A DNA stretch of 64,000 bases from Paenibacillus sp. FSL R10-2734. GTDB taxonomy: Bacteria > Bacillota > Bacilli > Paenibacillales > Paenibacillaceae. This document shows, in pieces, positions 50,806 to 59,227 of this stretch; position 1 is the first letter of the stretch, and every line of letters begins with the position of its first letter. The stretch is taken from assembly GCF_037963865.1 (NCBI RefSeq), contig NZ_CP150170.1:62001-126000 (forward strand), written 5' to 3'. The notes below the pieces were generated by a model, which was not told the origin of the DNA, did no database searches, and saw only the letters and a program-made list of their open reading frames with translations. Position numbers and translations under genes: made by a program.

Positions 50806-52077
50806 CTGAGACCCAGATCAGCAAAAAGAAGACCTAAAAGAAAGAGGCAAATCGGATTACGTGTTCTGCAATCAGGAATGGCTGTCTCCGTCTTGTTTCT
50901 GTATACCTCGCAGCAAGTGGGTAGTACCTATGGTGGTTTTGGAGCTACTACACAAATCACTAGCACAATTAGCTTTTGCGAAGTATTCCCAAACTCGATC
51001 AAGGGACTTCTTACAGAGTTTAAAGATCATGTCGATAGAGCTGTTGCTTTAAAAGGAACGCTGCAAAGCTATACCCTTTCGGGTGGTCTCTCCGGTGTTT
51101 CGGAAATAGAAGGCATGACGCTGGAAGAGCTTGATACAGCTGCGCAAGAGATTTCCACACAAATCTCCGCGCTTCAATCCCAAATAGATGGCGTTAATGA
51201 GCAGCTGGCTAACAACACTCAGATTTGGAATGACATCAATAGTGAGCTAAATGCAGCAGCAGCCGTACTATTCCAGATTGGAGGATATATGACCTCATTA
51301 GATTCAAACTGTCTAGAAATCAAGGATGAACAATTCTTCAATGAGCTACAAAATAGTCTGAATCAAAGCGGTGTAATCTCTGAATCCTTGAATACCTCCT
51401 TAAATGGAGTGATCCAATACCTAAGCTCCATTCACGACATCGGTCTTCCATTTGCTTCTGTAGTGACCAGTGATGTTTATGGACAGCTTGAGTTAAGCAA
51501 CGGAGAGTTTCAGCAGCCACTACCCTACCTGATTGCTTTTAATCAGCCGGCCGGCAATATCTCTAGCGAGCTTACCTCCACTTATGAAAATCTCAATACT
51601 GAAATGAATGGTGTTAAAGAATCGGCTACTTCAGGAATCAGTAATCTTCAGAGTCAGCTCCAATTGATCAGTCAAACCCGTGAACAACAATTGGAAGCGC
51701 TTGAGAAAGCCCGACTAGAGGCGCTGGAACAAGCGAAGAAAGAAGAAGAGCGTTTAGCCCTGGAGAAAAAAGAGCAGCAAGAAGCCGAGGACAAAGCGAA
51801 AGCTGAAGAAAAAGCAAAAGCTGAAGCTGCAGAGAAAGCAAAGACGGAAGAGACTACACCGACAGGTGAAGCTGCTCCAGAGAACATAAATAAAGAACAA
51901 CCTGAAGCCCCAGCCACTAACCCGGTCGATCCGGAAATTGGCGAAGAGCCAACGATTCCACAAGATGTACCACAGCAAAAGGTTCCTCAGGAGACGCCAA
52001 AGGCGGAAGACACCTCTTCCACACCGGTAGCCACACCAGCTCCTTCGGAAGCTCAACAAGACAAAGGTGGAGAATAA
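50806..52077 (+). CDS. TapA-like matrix-fibre assembly protein
   Basis: First gene of the matrix operon, about 423 residues. A basic N-terminus (RPRSAKRRPKRKRQ) and one hydrophobic segment (LQSGMAVSVLFLYTSQQ) form a signal peptide or anchor, then GGFGATTQITSTISFCEVFP, where B. subtilis TapA has a similar Cys-bearing start. The middle (about 60-300) is predicted coiled coil; residues 285-345 are Glu/Lys/Ala-rich helix and the tail is Pro/Glu-rich. The start is taken as CTG 50806, 7 nt after GGGGAGG; the TTG at 50788 has no ribosome site. The next start lies one base after its stop. Confidence 0.75.
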   Translation: MRPRSAKRRPKRKRQIGLRVLQSGMAVSVLFLYTSQQVGSTYGGFGATTQITSTISFCEVFPNSIKGLLTEFKDHVDRAVALKGTLQSYTLSGGLSGVSEIEGMTLEELDTAAQEISTQISALQSQIDGVNEQLANNTQIWNDINSELNAAAAVLFQIGGYMTSLDSNCLEIKDEQFFNELQNSLNQSGVISESLNTSLNGVIQYLSSIHDIGLPFASVVTSDVYGQLELSNGEFQQPLPYLIAFNQPAGNISSELTSTYENLNTEMNGVKESATSGISNLQSQLQLISQTREQQLEALEKARLEALEQAKKEEERLALEKKEQQEAEDKAKAEEKAKAEAAEKAKTEETTPTGEAAPENINKEQPEAPATNPVDPEIGEEPTIPQDVPQQKVPQETPKAEDTSSTPVATPAPSEAQQDKGGE

Positions 52078-52078
52078 T

Positions 52079-52666
52079 ATGCGGATTAAAAAAATGATCA
52101 ACAATACATTATCGAGCATCATGCTTGTGATTTTCATTCTGCTGGTAATAGCCGTAGTTTTATCTAAAGCATCCGGCGGTGAACCTGCCTTCTTCGGATA
52201 CCAAATCAAATCTGTACTCTCAGGTTCGATGGAACCAGGGATTCAGACCGGATCGATTGTCGCTTTAAAACCCGGAGGAGATATGAATCGCTTCAAAAAA
52301 GGCGATGTCATCACCTTTAGAAATGAAGAAAACCTGCTCATTACTCACCGTGTTGTAGAAGCAACAATGAATAACGCTACCGGTGAAGCCATGTATCGCA
52401 CGAAAGGCGATAACAATGATGCGCCCGACATGAACCCTACCAGTTCAACGAATGTTGTAGCTGAATATATCGGGGTCACCGTACCTTATGTCGGTTACGC
52501 TATGAATTTCGCGGTTTCCAAAGCTGGAAGTGTCGTGCTCATGATCGTACCAGGCTTGATGCTCCTGCTCTATGCTCTCTATTCGTCATGGAAGGCTGTA
52601 GCTGCACTCGAAAAGAAAAACGCGGCCATACTGCCTGCCTCTCCACCCCCAACAGAAATACAGTAA
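52079..52666 (+). CDS. sipW: ER-type signal peptidase I, SipW
   Basis: A 195-residue membrane protease with helices near both ends. The catalytic Ser lies in LSGSMEPGI and the general base is His in LITHRV rather than Lys, the mark of the SipW/ER subgroup, with an Asp in TKGDNNDAPD. It matures TasA-family proteins. ATG 52079 follows GGAG by 7 nt and is one base past the preceding stop. Confidence 0.95.
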   Translation: MRIKKMINNTLSSIMLVIFILLVIAVVLSKASGGEPAFFGYQIKSVLSGSMEPGIQTGSIVALKPGGDMNRFKKGDVITFRNEENLLITHRVVEATMNNATGEAMYRTKGDNNDAPDMNPTSSTNVVAEYIGVTVPYVGYAMNFAVSKAGSVVLMIVPGLMLLLYALYSSWKAVAALEKKNAAILPASPPPTEIQ

Positions 52667-52681
52667 TAAGTTGATTGTCCG

Positions 52682-52702
52682 CTTCCGCTTACGAACCGGA
52701 AG
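52682..52702 (+). other. Stem-loop between sipW and tasA
   Basis: CTTCCG and CGGAAG enclose a 9-nt loop without T-run. It may be an RNA-processing or stabilising element that allows higher tasA expression; this is inference. Confidence 0.4.
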
Positions 52703-52759
52703 TTACAATATATAAATTTTATAAAATTTAACCACAAAAACCGAGGAGGAATTTTAATT

Positions 52760-53362
52760 ATGGGTATCAAGAAAACATTGGGTCTTGGCGTAGCATCTGC
52801 AGCACTGGGTTTATCATTGATTGGTGGAGGAACCTTCGCTTACTTTAGTGACACTGCAACAAGCACTGCTACATTCGCTGCAGGTACACTGGATTTGAAC
52901 TCCGATCCTTCTGTTATCGTAAATATTGCAAACCTGAAGCCAGGTGATACTGTCAAAAAAGATTTCAAACTAAAAAATGACGGCACCCTCGATATTGGCT
53001 CTATTATTCTCAAAACTAAGTACAACGTTAATGATGTAGGTGGTAACAACAACGGTGTTGATTTAGGTAAATTCATTAAAGTTAAATTTCTGCAAAATAA
53101 GGACAAGAGCGGTAACATTATTCCGGATATTGTAGTTTATGAAACAACATTATCTGAATTACAAAATTTAACACCAGATCTCGTAGAGAAAGTGCCGTTC
53201 TTAGGCAGTGAAGCATCCGGTATTAAAGCAGGTACATCTGACACCTTTACCGTCAAATTCGAATTTGTGGAAGACAATAAAGATCAGAACATTTTCCAAC
53301 AAGATACATTGACACTGACTTGGGATTTCTTCGGTAAACAAGGCAGAGGAACTGACTACTAA
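52760..53362 (+). CDS. tasA: TasA/CalY-family matrix fibre protein
   Basis: A 200-residue secreted protein. SipW-type signal peptide with hydrophobic core (LGLGVASAALGLSLIGGG) and cleavage-region TFAYFSDTATSTATF, then a jelly-roll domain with AGTLDLNS, NLKPGDTVKKDFKLKNDGTL and TLTLTWDFFGKQ, as in TasA and camelysin. Secreted copies assemble into biofilm fibres. Ribosome site GAGGAGG. Last gene of the operon, followed by a terminator. Confidence 0.94.
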   Translation: MGIKKTLGLGVASAALGLSLIGGGTFAYFSDTATSTATFAAGTLDLNSDPSVIVNIANLKPGDTVKKDFKLKNDGTLDIGSIILKTKYNVNDVGGNNNGVDLGKFIKVKFLQNKDKSGNIIPDIVVYETTLSELQNLTPDLVEKVPFLGSEASGIKAGTSDTFTVKFEFVEDNKDQNIFQQDTLTLTWDFFGKQGRGTDY

Positions 53363-53385
53363 TCTAATAAGTCTTCCATTCGAAG

Positions 53386-53436
53386 AGCAGCAGATTCTTA
53401 TTCCGGAAAGCGGATAAGTAGATGCTGCTTTTCTCT
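53386..53436 (+). terminator. Terminator of the matrix operon
   Basis: AGCAGCA/TGCTGCT with inner CTTATTCC/GGATAAG pairing, then TTTCTCTTT. Confidence 0.85.
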
Positions 53437-53448
53437 TTACAATAAACT

Positions 53449-53477
53449 TTGTCGAATTTATTGATATTTGCTATACT
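53449..53477 (+). promoter_or_regulatory. sinR promoter
   Basis: TTGTCG (53449-53454) and TATACT (53472-53477) are separated by 17 bp, 33 nt before the sinR start. Confidence 0.7.
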
Positions 53478-53509
53478 AATAACAAAAATTACGGAGGGGC
53501 GTAAGCATA

Positions 53510-53851
53510 GTGCCACAAAATATGGGCCAACGTATCCAGCATCTCCGCCTAGAAAAGGGATTGTCCCTATCTGAGCTTGCGGACAGAGCGGATGTTGCTA
53601 AGTCGTATCTTAGCAATGTGGAGAGAAACATCCAATCCAATCCTTCAATCCAGTTTATCGAAAAGATCGCCGACGCGCTTCAGGTATCCATCCACGCTTT
53701 ACTCTATGGAGAACCTAATGATGCTGAGGAATCACCTTTAGATTCGGAATGGTTCCGATTGGTGCAGGAAGCTATGGCCTCAGGCATAAGCAAACGCGAA
53801 TTCAAGGAGTTTCTAGACTACCAGAAATGGCGCCTGGATCAGAAGGATTAA
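53510..53851 (+). CDS. sinR: Master biofilm repressor SinR
   Basis: A 113-residue XRE-family repressor. The HTH (about residues 6-62) reads IQHLRLEKGLSLSELADRAD then VAKSYLSNVERNIQSNPSIQ, and the C-terminal dimerisation hook is LDSEWFRLVQEAMASGIS then KREFKEFLDYQKWRLDQK. Both parts follow B. subtilis SinR closely. GTG 53510 is preferred for its GGAGGGG spacing, although ATG 53522 is possible. Expected targets are the three operators at 50593-50757. Confidence 0.96.
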   Translation: MPQNMGQRIQHLRLEKGLSLSELADRADVAKSYLSNVERNIQSNPSIQFIEKIADALQVSIHALLYGEPNDAEESPLDSEWFRLVQEAMASGISKREFKEFLDYQKWRLDQKD

Positions 53852-53897
53852 CCTACATCTGACCTGATAAGATCCTCTTCTATTCATACTATCAAGC

Positions 53898-53944
53898 ATA
53901 AACGCCTTCGCCCTCCTAACATGGACCGCGAAGGCGTTTATATT
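53898..53944 (+). terminator. Terminator of sinR
   Basis: AAACGCCTTCG and CGAAGGCGTTT arms, followed by ATATT. Confidence 0.85.
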
Positions 53945-53971
53945 CTAGCAGAATATAATGATCATATACGG

Positions 53972-53999
53972 TATGAAACTTATACTCTCATATATATAC
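53972..53999. repeat. Dispersed motif, copy 3
   Basis: GAAACTTATACTCTCATATA (53975-53994), 16-17 of 20 positions as in copies 1 and 2. As in copy 1, it lies beside the terminator of a minus-strand gene. Confidence 0.5.
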
Positions 54000-54040
54000 C
54001 GAAAAAGAGCACAGCGAGTTATCGCTGTGCCCTTTTTCGG
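53999..54040. terminator. Terminator of sinI
   Basis: CCGAAAAAGaGCACAGCGA pairs with TCGCTGTGCcCTTTTTCGG around GTTA, one of the strongest hairpins in the window. Confidence 0.9.
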
Positions 54041-54060
54041 TATATTACGTTCTAAATGTA

Positions 54061-54216
54061 TTACTGCACGGCTTGCACAGTCTTCTCGTGAAAGAATCGA
54101 CGAATTTCATCTGCCTTTATGCCTGCCTTCTTAGCTGCTAATAATAAATGGACCCATTCTACGTCTACATCAATGACCTGCTGTTCTCTGTTGCTTCCCT
54201 GGTTGGACTTGTCCAA
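54061..54216 (-). CDS. sinI: SinI-like SinR antirepressor
   Basis: A 51-codon gene starting at TTG 54216, 6-8 nt after AGGAGGAG. Translated it carries VDVEWVHLLLAAKKAGIKAD followed by EIRRFFHEKT. This matches the dimerisation helices of B. subtilis SinI (EWVELMVEAKEANISPEEIR) and of the SinR C-terminal hook (SEW...AMASGISKREFKEFL). It should form a heterodimer with SinR and release it from DNA. It is convergent with sinR rather than upstream of it, and its mRNA begins with a c-di-GMP aptamer. Confidence 0.92.
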   Translation of the reverse strand: MDKSNQGSNREQQVIDVDVEWVHLLLAAKKAGIKADEIRRFFHEKTVQAVQ

Positions 54217-54245
54217 AAAATCTCCTCCTAAGATTTTACGTCCCC

Positions 54246-54324
54246 AGGCAATCCGGCTGTCATAGTATTTCTACCTTAGACCCGCGACTTTGTGCCCCTG
54301 CCTTTCGGCAGGTTTACCTTTTAC
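54246..54324 (-). promoter_or_regulatory. Cyclic-di-GMP-I (GEMM) riboswitch of sinI
   Basis: On the minus strand the class I elements occur in order: AAAGGTAAACC; a stem CCTGCC-GAAA-GGCAGG with the tetraloop; GGGGCACAAAGTCGCGGGTC; TAAGG; a variable hairpin; ATGACAGCCGG; and ATTGCCT closing P1 (AGGTAA with TTGCCT). The aptamer ends about 22 nt before the sinI ribosome site. The AAAATCT/AGATTTT pair around that site suggests translational control. Confidence 0.92.
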
Positions 54325-54384
54325 TGGACCCTTTACACGAAAGGATCTGGTTATAAAATATATGAAAACGCTAACTGCAATAAC

Positions 54385-54390
54385 ATTATA
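54385..54390 (-). promoter_or_regulatory. Candidate -10 of the sinI leader
   Basis: TATAAT on the minus strand, about 60 nt upstream of the aptamer. No good -35 is seen. I see nothing else I can support in 54400-54798 apart from A+T-rich sequence and the sucA ribosome site. Confidence 0.35.
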
Positions 54391-54798
54391 CTATAGTAAA
54401 GTGGAAAAGTGTGTCGATTTCTGAGTAGTTTCTCTGTTAAAAGCAAAAAATAAAAGATTTTTTTTAGGATTTCCTGTCCTATTATCACGATACCCGTCCA
54501 ATTCAAAAAATTAATTAAGCCAATATAATGATGCCTTCCTCTCATTTAGTTAAAATTAAGGATAATAGAATCATTTTAGTAGGTCTTTAGAATGGGTAAT
54601 AGTAAAGAACACCTCTTTTTTTAGTAGAACAAGCTAACCCATACCATTTTGCGAACGTATTGGACGAAAGAATGAATTGATTACACGTGTGGAAAGTAGC
54701 ACAATAAGATGAGAAATGAAACCGCAATCATCACAGCTCCAGTAAGCGTTGACACAAAATGTCACGTATGGAGTTCATCCGTTAAGGAGGATGTATTC

Positions 54799-57666
54799 AT
54801 GGCAGCCAAAGAGCCCTATAACGAATCCATTTGGAGTAAGTATTACGGACCCAATTTAGGCTACATTCAAGAAAGATATGAACAGTTTGTGAAAGATCCA
54901 TCCACCGTAGAAAATAACTATCGCGAGCTTTTTACGAATTCGGGTCCCCCACCATTAACACCGGATAGCGAACCGGCTCCACAGCCTCGCATTTCGGGAG
55001 ACACCGAATGGCTTAGAAAGGCAGTAAGAGCTTCCAAGCTAATCGCTAATATTCGTATATATGGCCATATGGCCGCTGAAATTGATCCGCTTGAGCGGGA
55101 TCACAATCCTATGGCTAAATATCTCGAGCTCGAAACCTATGAGCTGACTCGTGAGGATCTGATTGCACTACCTGCCACGCTCATTTGGGAGAATGCGCCG
55201 AATGATGTGCATACTGGCTGGGATGCTGTTCAGCGTATGCGTCAGGCATATACCAAGACGATCGCCTATGAATTCGGGCATGTACATGAAGAACAGGAAC
55301 TGAAATGGTTGAACAGACAGGCAGAATCCACAAGCTCACCAGCACCTTTAAATAATTCAGAACGCAAAGAGCTACTGAATCGCCTGATCCAAGTAGAGCA
55401 ATTCGAAACCTTCCTCCACAAGACCTTTGTGGGCCAAAAACGTTTCAGCCTGGAAGGCAATGACGCTCTTGTTCCGATGCTTGATGAAATCGTACGTGCT
55501 GCTGCACATGACGGCGCAGAGCATATCCTAATGGGCATGGCGCATCGCGGCCGTCTCAACGTTCTTGCACATATTTTGAACAAACCTTATGATATTATAT
55601 TTTCAGAGTTTCATCATTCTCCGAACAAGGAGCTTTTCCCTTCTGAGGGCTCTACAGGCATTAACTATGGCTGGACGGGTGATGTGAAATACCATCTCGG
55701 TGCAGACCGTGCTGTCCGTGAAGGAGAAACCGTACGCACAAGAATAACACTAGCGAATAACCCAAGTCACTTGGAATTCGTCAATCCTGTCGTGGAAGGC
55801 TTCACTCGTGCTGCTCAAGAAGATCGGAGCACAGCCGGATTGCCGAAGATTGATACCAGTAAAGCTATTGCAGTCCTGATGCATGGCGATGCCGCTTTTC
55901 CAGGTGAAGGGATTGTTGCAGAAACACTTAATATTGGCAAACTTCAAGGTTATCAGAATGGTGGGACGATCCATATTATTGTTAATAACCGGATCGGCTT
56001 TACGACAGAAAGTGAAGACTCCCGTTCAACGCATTATGCGAGTGACATCGCCAAAGGATATGAAATCCCGATTGTCCATGTCAATGCCGATGATCCCGAG
56101 GCCTGTATATCAGCCGTTCGCTTAGCTAGCGCATATCGCCACCAATTTAAAAAGGATTTCGTGATTGATCTCATCGGCTACCGCCGTCATGGTCATAACG
56201 AGATGGATGATCCTGACACTACACAGCCAATTGTCTACAGTAAGGTGCGCAAACACCCAACCGTCTACAAGGTCTATGCGGAGCGACTACAGCGTGAAAA
56301 GATTCTTACAGCCGATGATGTTAAAGCGATGAACGCTGCAGCAGAAAGCGTATTGCAACGTGCTTACGATAGCATGAAGGAAGGCAATCACAAGAAAAAA
56401 GAACCAAAAGCCTTCATTCCTCTTCAAACGGAGCGCTCAGCGGCAGGCACTACAACCGTACCGATCACCACTTTGCAAGAGATCAATCGTGAGCTGCTGA
56501 CCGTTCCTGATGGATTCCAAGTCTATCCGAAGCTAGAGCGAATTCTGCAGCGTCGCAAGGATGCGCTGAATGATGGTGAGAAGGTCGACTGGGCACTCGC
56601 TGAGTCTCTCGCCTTCGCAACCATTCTGAAGGATGGAACGCCTATTCGACTTAGCGGTCAGGATGCACAGCGCGGCACCTTCGCACACCGCCATCTGGTG
56701 CTGCACGACAGCAAGACAGGAGAATTATTCTCTCCGCTTCATCAGCTAAGTGATTCCCGCGCTTCCTTTGGCGTATACAACAGTCCGCTATCAGAAGCAT
56801 CAGTACTAGGCTTTGAGTATGGTTATAACGTGTTCGCACCAGAAACCTTCGTGATCTGGGAAGCACAATATGGCGATTTCGCCAATGCAGGTCAAGTTAT
56901 TTTTGACCAATTCATTGCCGCTGGACGCGCCAAATGGACGCAGCGCAGCAATCTTGTCATCATGCTGCCTCATGGCTATGAAGGACAGGGACCTGAGCAT
57001 TCCAGTGGTAGATTGGAACGCTTCCTGCAATTATCTGCAGAAGAGAACTGGACCGTTGCCAACTTGACCAGCGCCTCTCAGTATTTCCATCTCTTGCGGC
57101 GCCAAGCGGCGTTATGCGGACAGGAAGATGCTAGACCGCTAGTCATTATGACGCCAAAGAGTCTCATTCGTAATGCGCGCAGCACTTCTGCCGGAACCGA
57201 GCTCGCCTCCGGACAATTCCAGCCTGTATTATCAGAGCCTCTACTAGGCCAAAAACCAGGTGAGGTTAAGCGTCTCGTAGTCTGCAGCGGTAAAGTAGCC
57301 ATCGATATACAAACCGAACTGGAAGCTGCTTCAGACAAAGATTGGTCTTGGTTGCATGTGCTTCGCCTAGAGCAACTCTATCCGTTCCCAGAACTTGAAT
57401 TGAGTGCTCACCTAAGCTCCTTCCCATCCCTTCAGGAAATCGTCTGGGTGCAAGAAGAGCCGAAGAATATGGGCGGATGGAGTTACACCGAACCTCGGTT
57501 ACGCGCCATCGCACCGCAAAACACTAGCGTGAGATATATCGGACGTCCGGAACGTTCCAGTCCCGCGAGTGGTTATGCAGATGTTCATAGCTTTGAACAG
57601 CGCAGAATTGTTTCAGAGGCCCTAAAAGCAAATTCACAAGTACAAACAGCTGTACCGTCTTCTTAA
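54799..57666 (+). CDS. sucA: 2-Oxoglutarate dehydrogenase E1 component
   Basis: A 955-residue thiamine-diphosphate enzyme that decarboxylates 2-oxoglutarate in the TCA cycle. The N-terminal helix NESIWSKYYGPNLGYIQERY binds E2 in this family; MGMAHRGRLN, LMHGDAAFPGEG with IVNNRIGFTT, and LPHGYEGQGPEHSS are E1o signatures. ATG 54799 follows AAGGAGG; an in-frame ATG 90 nt upstream lacks a ribosome site. The E2 gene follows by 52 bp. No dihydrolipoamide dehydrogenase is encoded nearby. Confidence 0.96.
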   Translation: MAAKEPYNESIWSKYYGPNLGYIQERYEQFVKDPSTVENNYRELFTNSGPPPLTPDSEPAPQPRISGDTEWLRKAVRASKLIANIRIYGHMAAEIDPLERDHNPMAKYLELETYELTREDLIALPATLIWENAPNDVHTGWDAVQRMRQAYTKTIAYEFGHVHEEQELKWLNRQAESTSSPAPLNNSERKELLNRLIQVEQFETFLHKTFVGQKRFSLEGNDALVPMLDEIVRAAAHDGAEHILMGMAHRGRLNVLAHILNKPYDIIFSEFHHSPNKELFPSEGSTGINYGWTGDVKYHLGADRAVREGETVRTRITLANNPSHLEFVNPVVEGFTRAAQEDRSTAGLPKIDTSKAIAVLMHGDAAFPGEGIVAETLNIGKLQGYQNGGTIHIIVNNRIGFTTESEDSRSTHYASDIAKGYEIPIVHVNADDPEACISAVRLASAYRHQFKKDFVIDLIGYRRHGHNEMDDPDTTQPIVYSKVRKHPTVYKVYAERLQREKILTADDVKAMNAAAESVLQRAYDSMKEGNHKKKEPKAFIPLQTERSAAGTTTVPITTLQEINRELLTVPDGFQVYPKLERILQRRKDALNDGEKVDWALAESLAFATILKDGTPIRLSGQDAQRGTFAHRHLVLHDSKTGELFSPLHQLSDSRASFGVYNSPLSEASVLGFEYGYNVFAPETFVIWEAQYGDFANAGQVIFDQFIAAGRAKWTQRSNLVIMLPHGYEGQGPEHSSGRLERFLQLSAEENWTVANLTSASQYFHLLRRQAALCGQEDARPLVIMTPKSLIRNARSTSAGTELASGQFQPVLSEPLLGQKPGEVKRLVVCSGKVAIDIQTELEAASDKDWSWLHVLRLEQLYPFPELELSAHLSSFPSLQEIVWVQEEPKNMGGWSYTEPRLRAIAPQNTSVRYIGRPERSSPASGYADVHSFEQRRIVSEALKANSQVQTAVPSS

Positions 57667-57718
57667 GAGGACGGTATCACAATAGCGTAAACCATTATGT
57701 TTGGGGAGGTAACGGCCT

Positions 57719-59005
57719 GTGTCAGAAATCTTAGTACCCGATCTGGGAGAATCTATATCCGAAGGAACCATCTACAAATGGCTGGTTAAAGAAGGCGACA
57801 CGGTAGGTCAAGGTGATGTGCTTGCTGAGTTAGAGACGGATAAAGTCAATCTGGAAATTAGTGCGGAGGTGGAGGGTGTCATCTCCTCCATCCTACGTCA
57901 AGCGGGCGAGAATGTAGCCGTTGGCGAAGCCATCGGTATCATTGGAGCCGCTAGCGGTAGTAAACCGCAGGCCGCTGAGAGCAAAGCGCCTGAAGCGGCA
58001 CCGGCAAGCGGCAGCGCAGCAGCCGCACCTGTAGCTGTAGCTGTAGCTGCGCCCGAAGTCGCTGTAGCGGGTGGCGAAAGCCCCGCTGCACTGGCATCGC
58101 CGGGCGCACGCAAGCTGGCACGGGAGCGCGGCATCGACCTCGGCGATGTTAGCGCCCGTGATCCTATCGGCCGGATTGGTCAGGCCGATGTGTCTGGCCA
58201 TGGTGCAGCAGCGCCGCAGGCCGCTGCACCGGTAGCTCCGGCGCCGCAAGGCAAGCCGGAGAAAGCGTTGCCGGCAGCGAGCAAAGCCGCGCCGGAGGAC
58301 GGCAAGAACGTGGAGCGCAAGCGCATGTCGCGCAGACGGCTCACGATTGCCAGCCGCTTGGTAGAAGCGCAGCAGACCGCTGCCATGCTTACCACCTTCA
58401 ACGAGGTGGACATGACCGCGATCCTCGACATCCGTAAGCGCCGCAAGGATGCTTTTAAAGAGAAGCATGAAGTTGGACTGGGCTTCATGTCCTTCTTCAC
58501 CAAAGCCGTGATCGGTGCGCTGAAGACCTATCCACTGCTGAACGCTGAGATCGACGGTGAAGATCTGGTCGTTAAGAAATTCTACGACATCGGAATTGCT
58601 GTTGCAGCCAAAGAAGGTCTGGTGGTTCCGGTTGTCCGTGACGCGGATCGACTGAGCTTCCCGGAAATCGAACGCCAAATTGGCGAACTCGCTTCCAAAG
58701 CACGCGCCAACACACTCAGCCTCTCCGAGCTGCAAGGCGGAACATTTACCATAACAAACGGCGGTGTATTCGGTTCCCTGTTATCCACCCCGATTCTGAA
58801 TACCCCTCAAGTAGGTATTCTAGGGATGCATAAGATTCAGCTGCGCCCAATCGCGTTGGACGAAGAAAGAACCGTTAACCGACCAATGATGTATATCGCC
58901 CTTTCCTACGATCACCGGATCGTTGACGGCTCTGAAGCGGTAAGCTTCCTCGTCAAAGTGAAGGAATTGCTGGAGGATCCAGAAGCACTGCTGCTGGAAG
59001 GCTAA
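57719..59005 (+). CDS. sucB: Dihydrolipoyllysine succinyltransferase (E2 of 2-oxoglutarate dehydrogenase)
   Basis: A 428-residue E2 subunit. Lipoyl domain (1-76) with lipoyl Lys42 in ELETDKVNLEI; Ala/Pro-rich linker; peripheral subunit-binding domain ASPGARKLARERGIDLGDVS; second Ala-rich linker; catalytic domain with YDHRIVDGSEA. The two linkers are encoded by GC-rich sequence that differs from its surroundings because of Ala and Pro codons. GTG start behind GGGGAGG. Confidence 0.96.
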   Translation: MSEILVPDLGESISEGTIYKWLVKEGDTVGQGDVLAELETDKVNLEISAEVEGVISSILRQAGENVAVGEAIGIIGAASGSKPQAAESKAPEAAPASGSAAAAPVAVAVAAPEVAVAGGESPAALASPGARKLARERGIDLGDVSARDPIGRIGQADVSGHGAAAPQAAAPVAPAPQGKPEKALPAASKAAPEDGKNVERKRMSRRRLTIASRLVEAQQTAAMLTTFNEVDMTAILDIRKRRKDAFKEKHEVGLGFMSFFTKAVIGALKTYPLLNAEIDGEDLVVKKFYDIGIAVAAKEGLVVPVVRDADRLSFPEIERQIGELASKARANTLSLSELQGGTFTITNGGVFGSLLSTPILNTPQVGILGMHKIQLRPIALDEERTVNRPMMYIALSYDHRIVDGSEAVSFLVKVKELLEDPEALLLEG

Positions 59006-59034
59006 TGCTGGTCGACTTTTCGACTTAAGAATAT

Positions 59035-59078
59035 AAAGAAGGTATCCCTAAAGCTTCGCATTAGGGATACCTTCTTTT
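59035..59078 (+). terminator. Terminator of sucAB
   Basis: AAAGAAGGTATCCCTA pairs perfectly with TAGGGATACCTTCTTT. Confidence 0.93.
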
Positions 59079-59227
59079 ATATCTGGATCAACTTGCTACC
59101 TTCCTTGCATATGATCTAACTGTATTTTATACACTTATTTATTTCTTCCACGAACACTTTGCCACCATGCATAATCGATGCTGAGATACCTATAAAAGCA
59201 TTGTTCTTCGAATAAATTGCACTGATC

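Noticed and set aside
51672..52209. Antisense frames rich in Ser, Phe and Ala under the tapA-like and sipW genes
   Set aside because: They are the complement of Glu/Lys/Ala-rich coding sequence and lack ribosome sites.
57893..58735. A 280-codon open frame antisense to sucB
   Set aside because: It mirrors the GC-rich Ala/Pro linkers and catalytic domain of sucB; the peptide is low-complexity Arg/Cys-rich and has no ribosome site.
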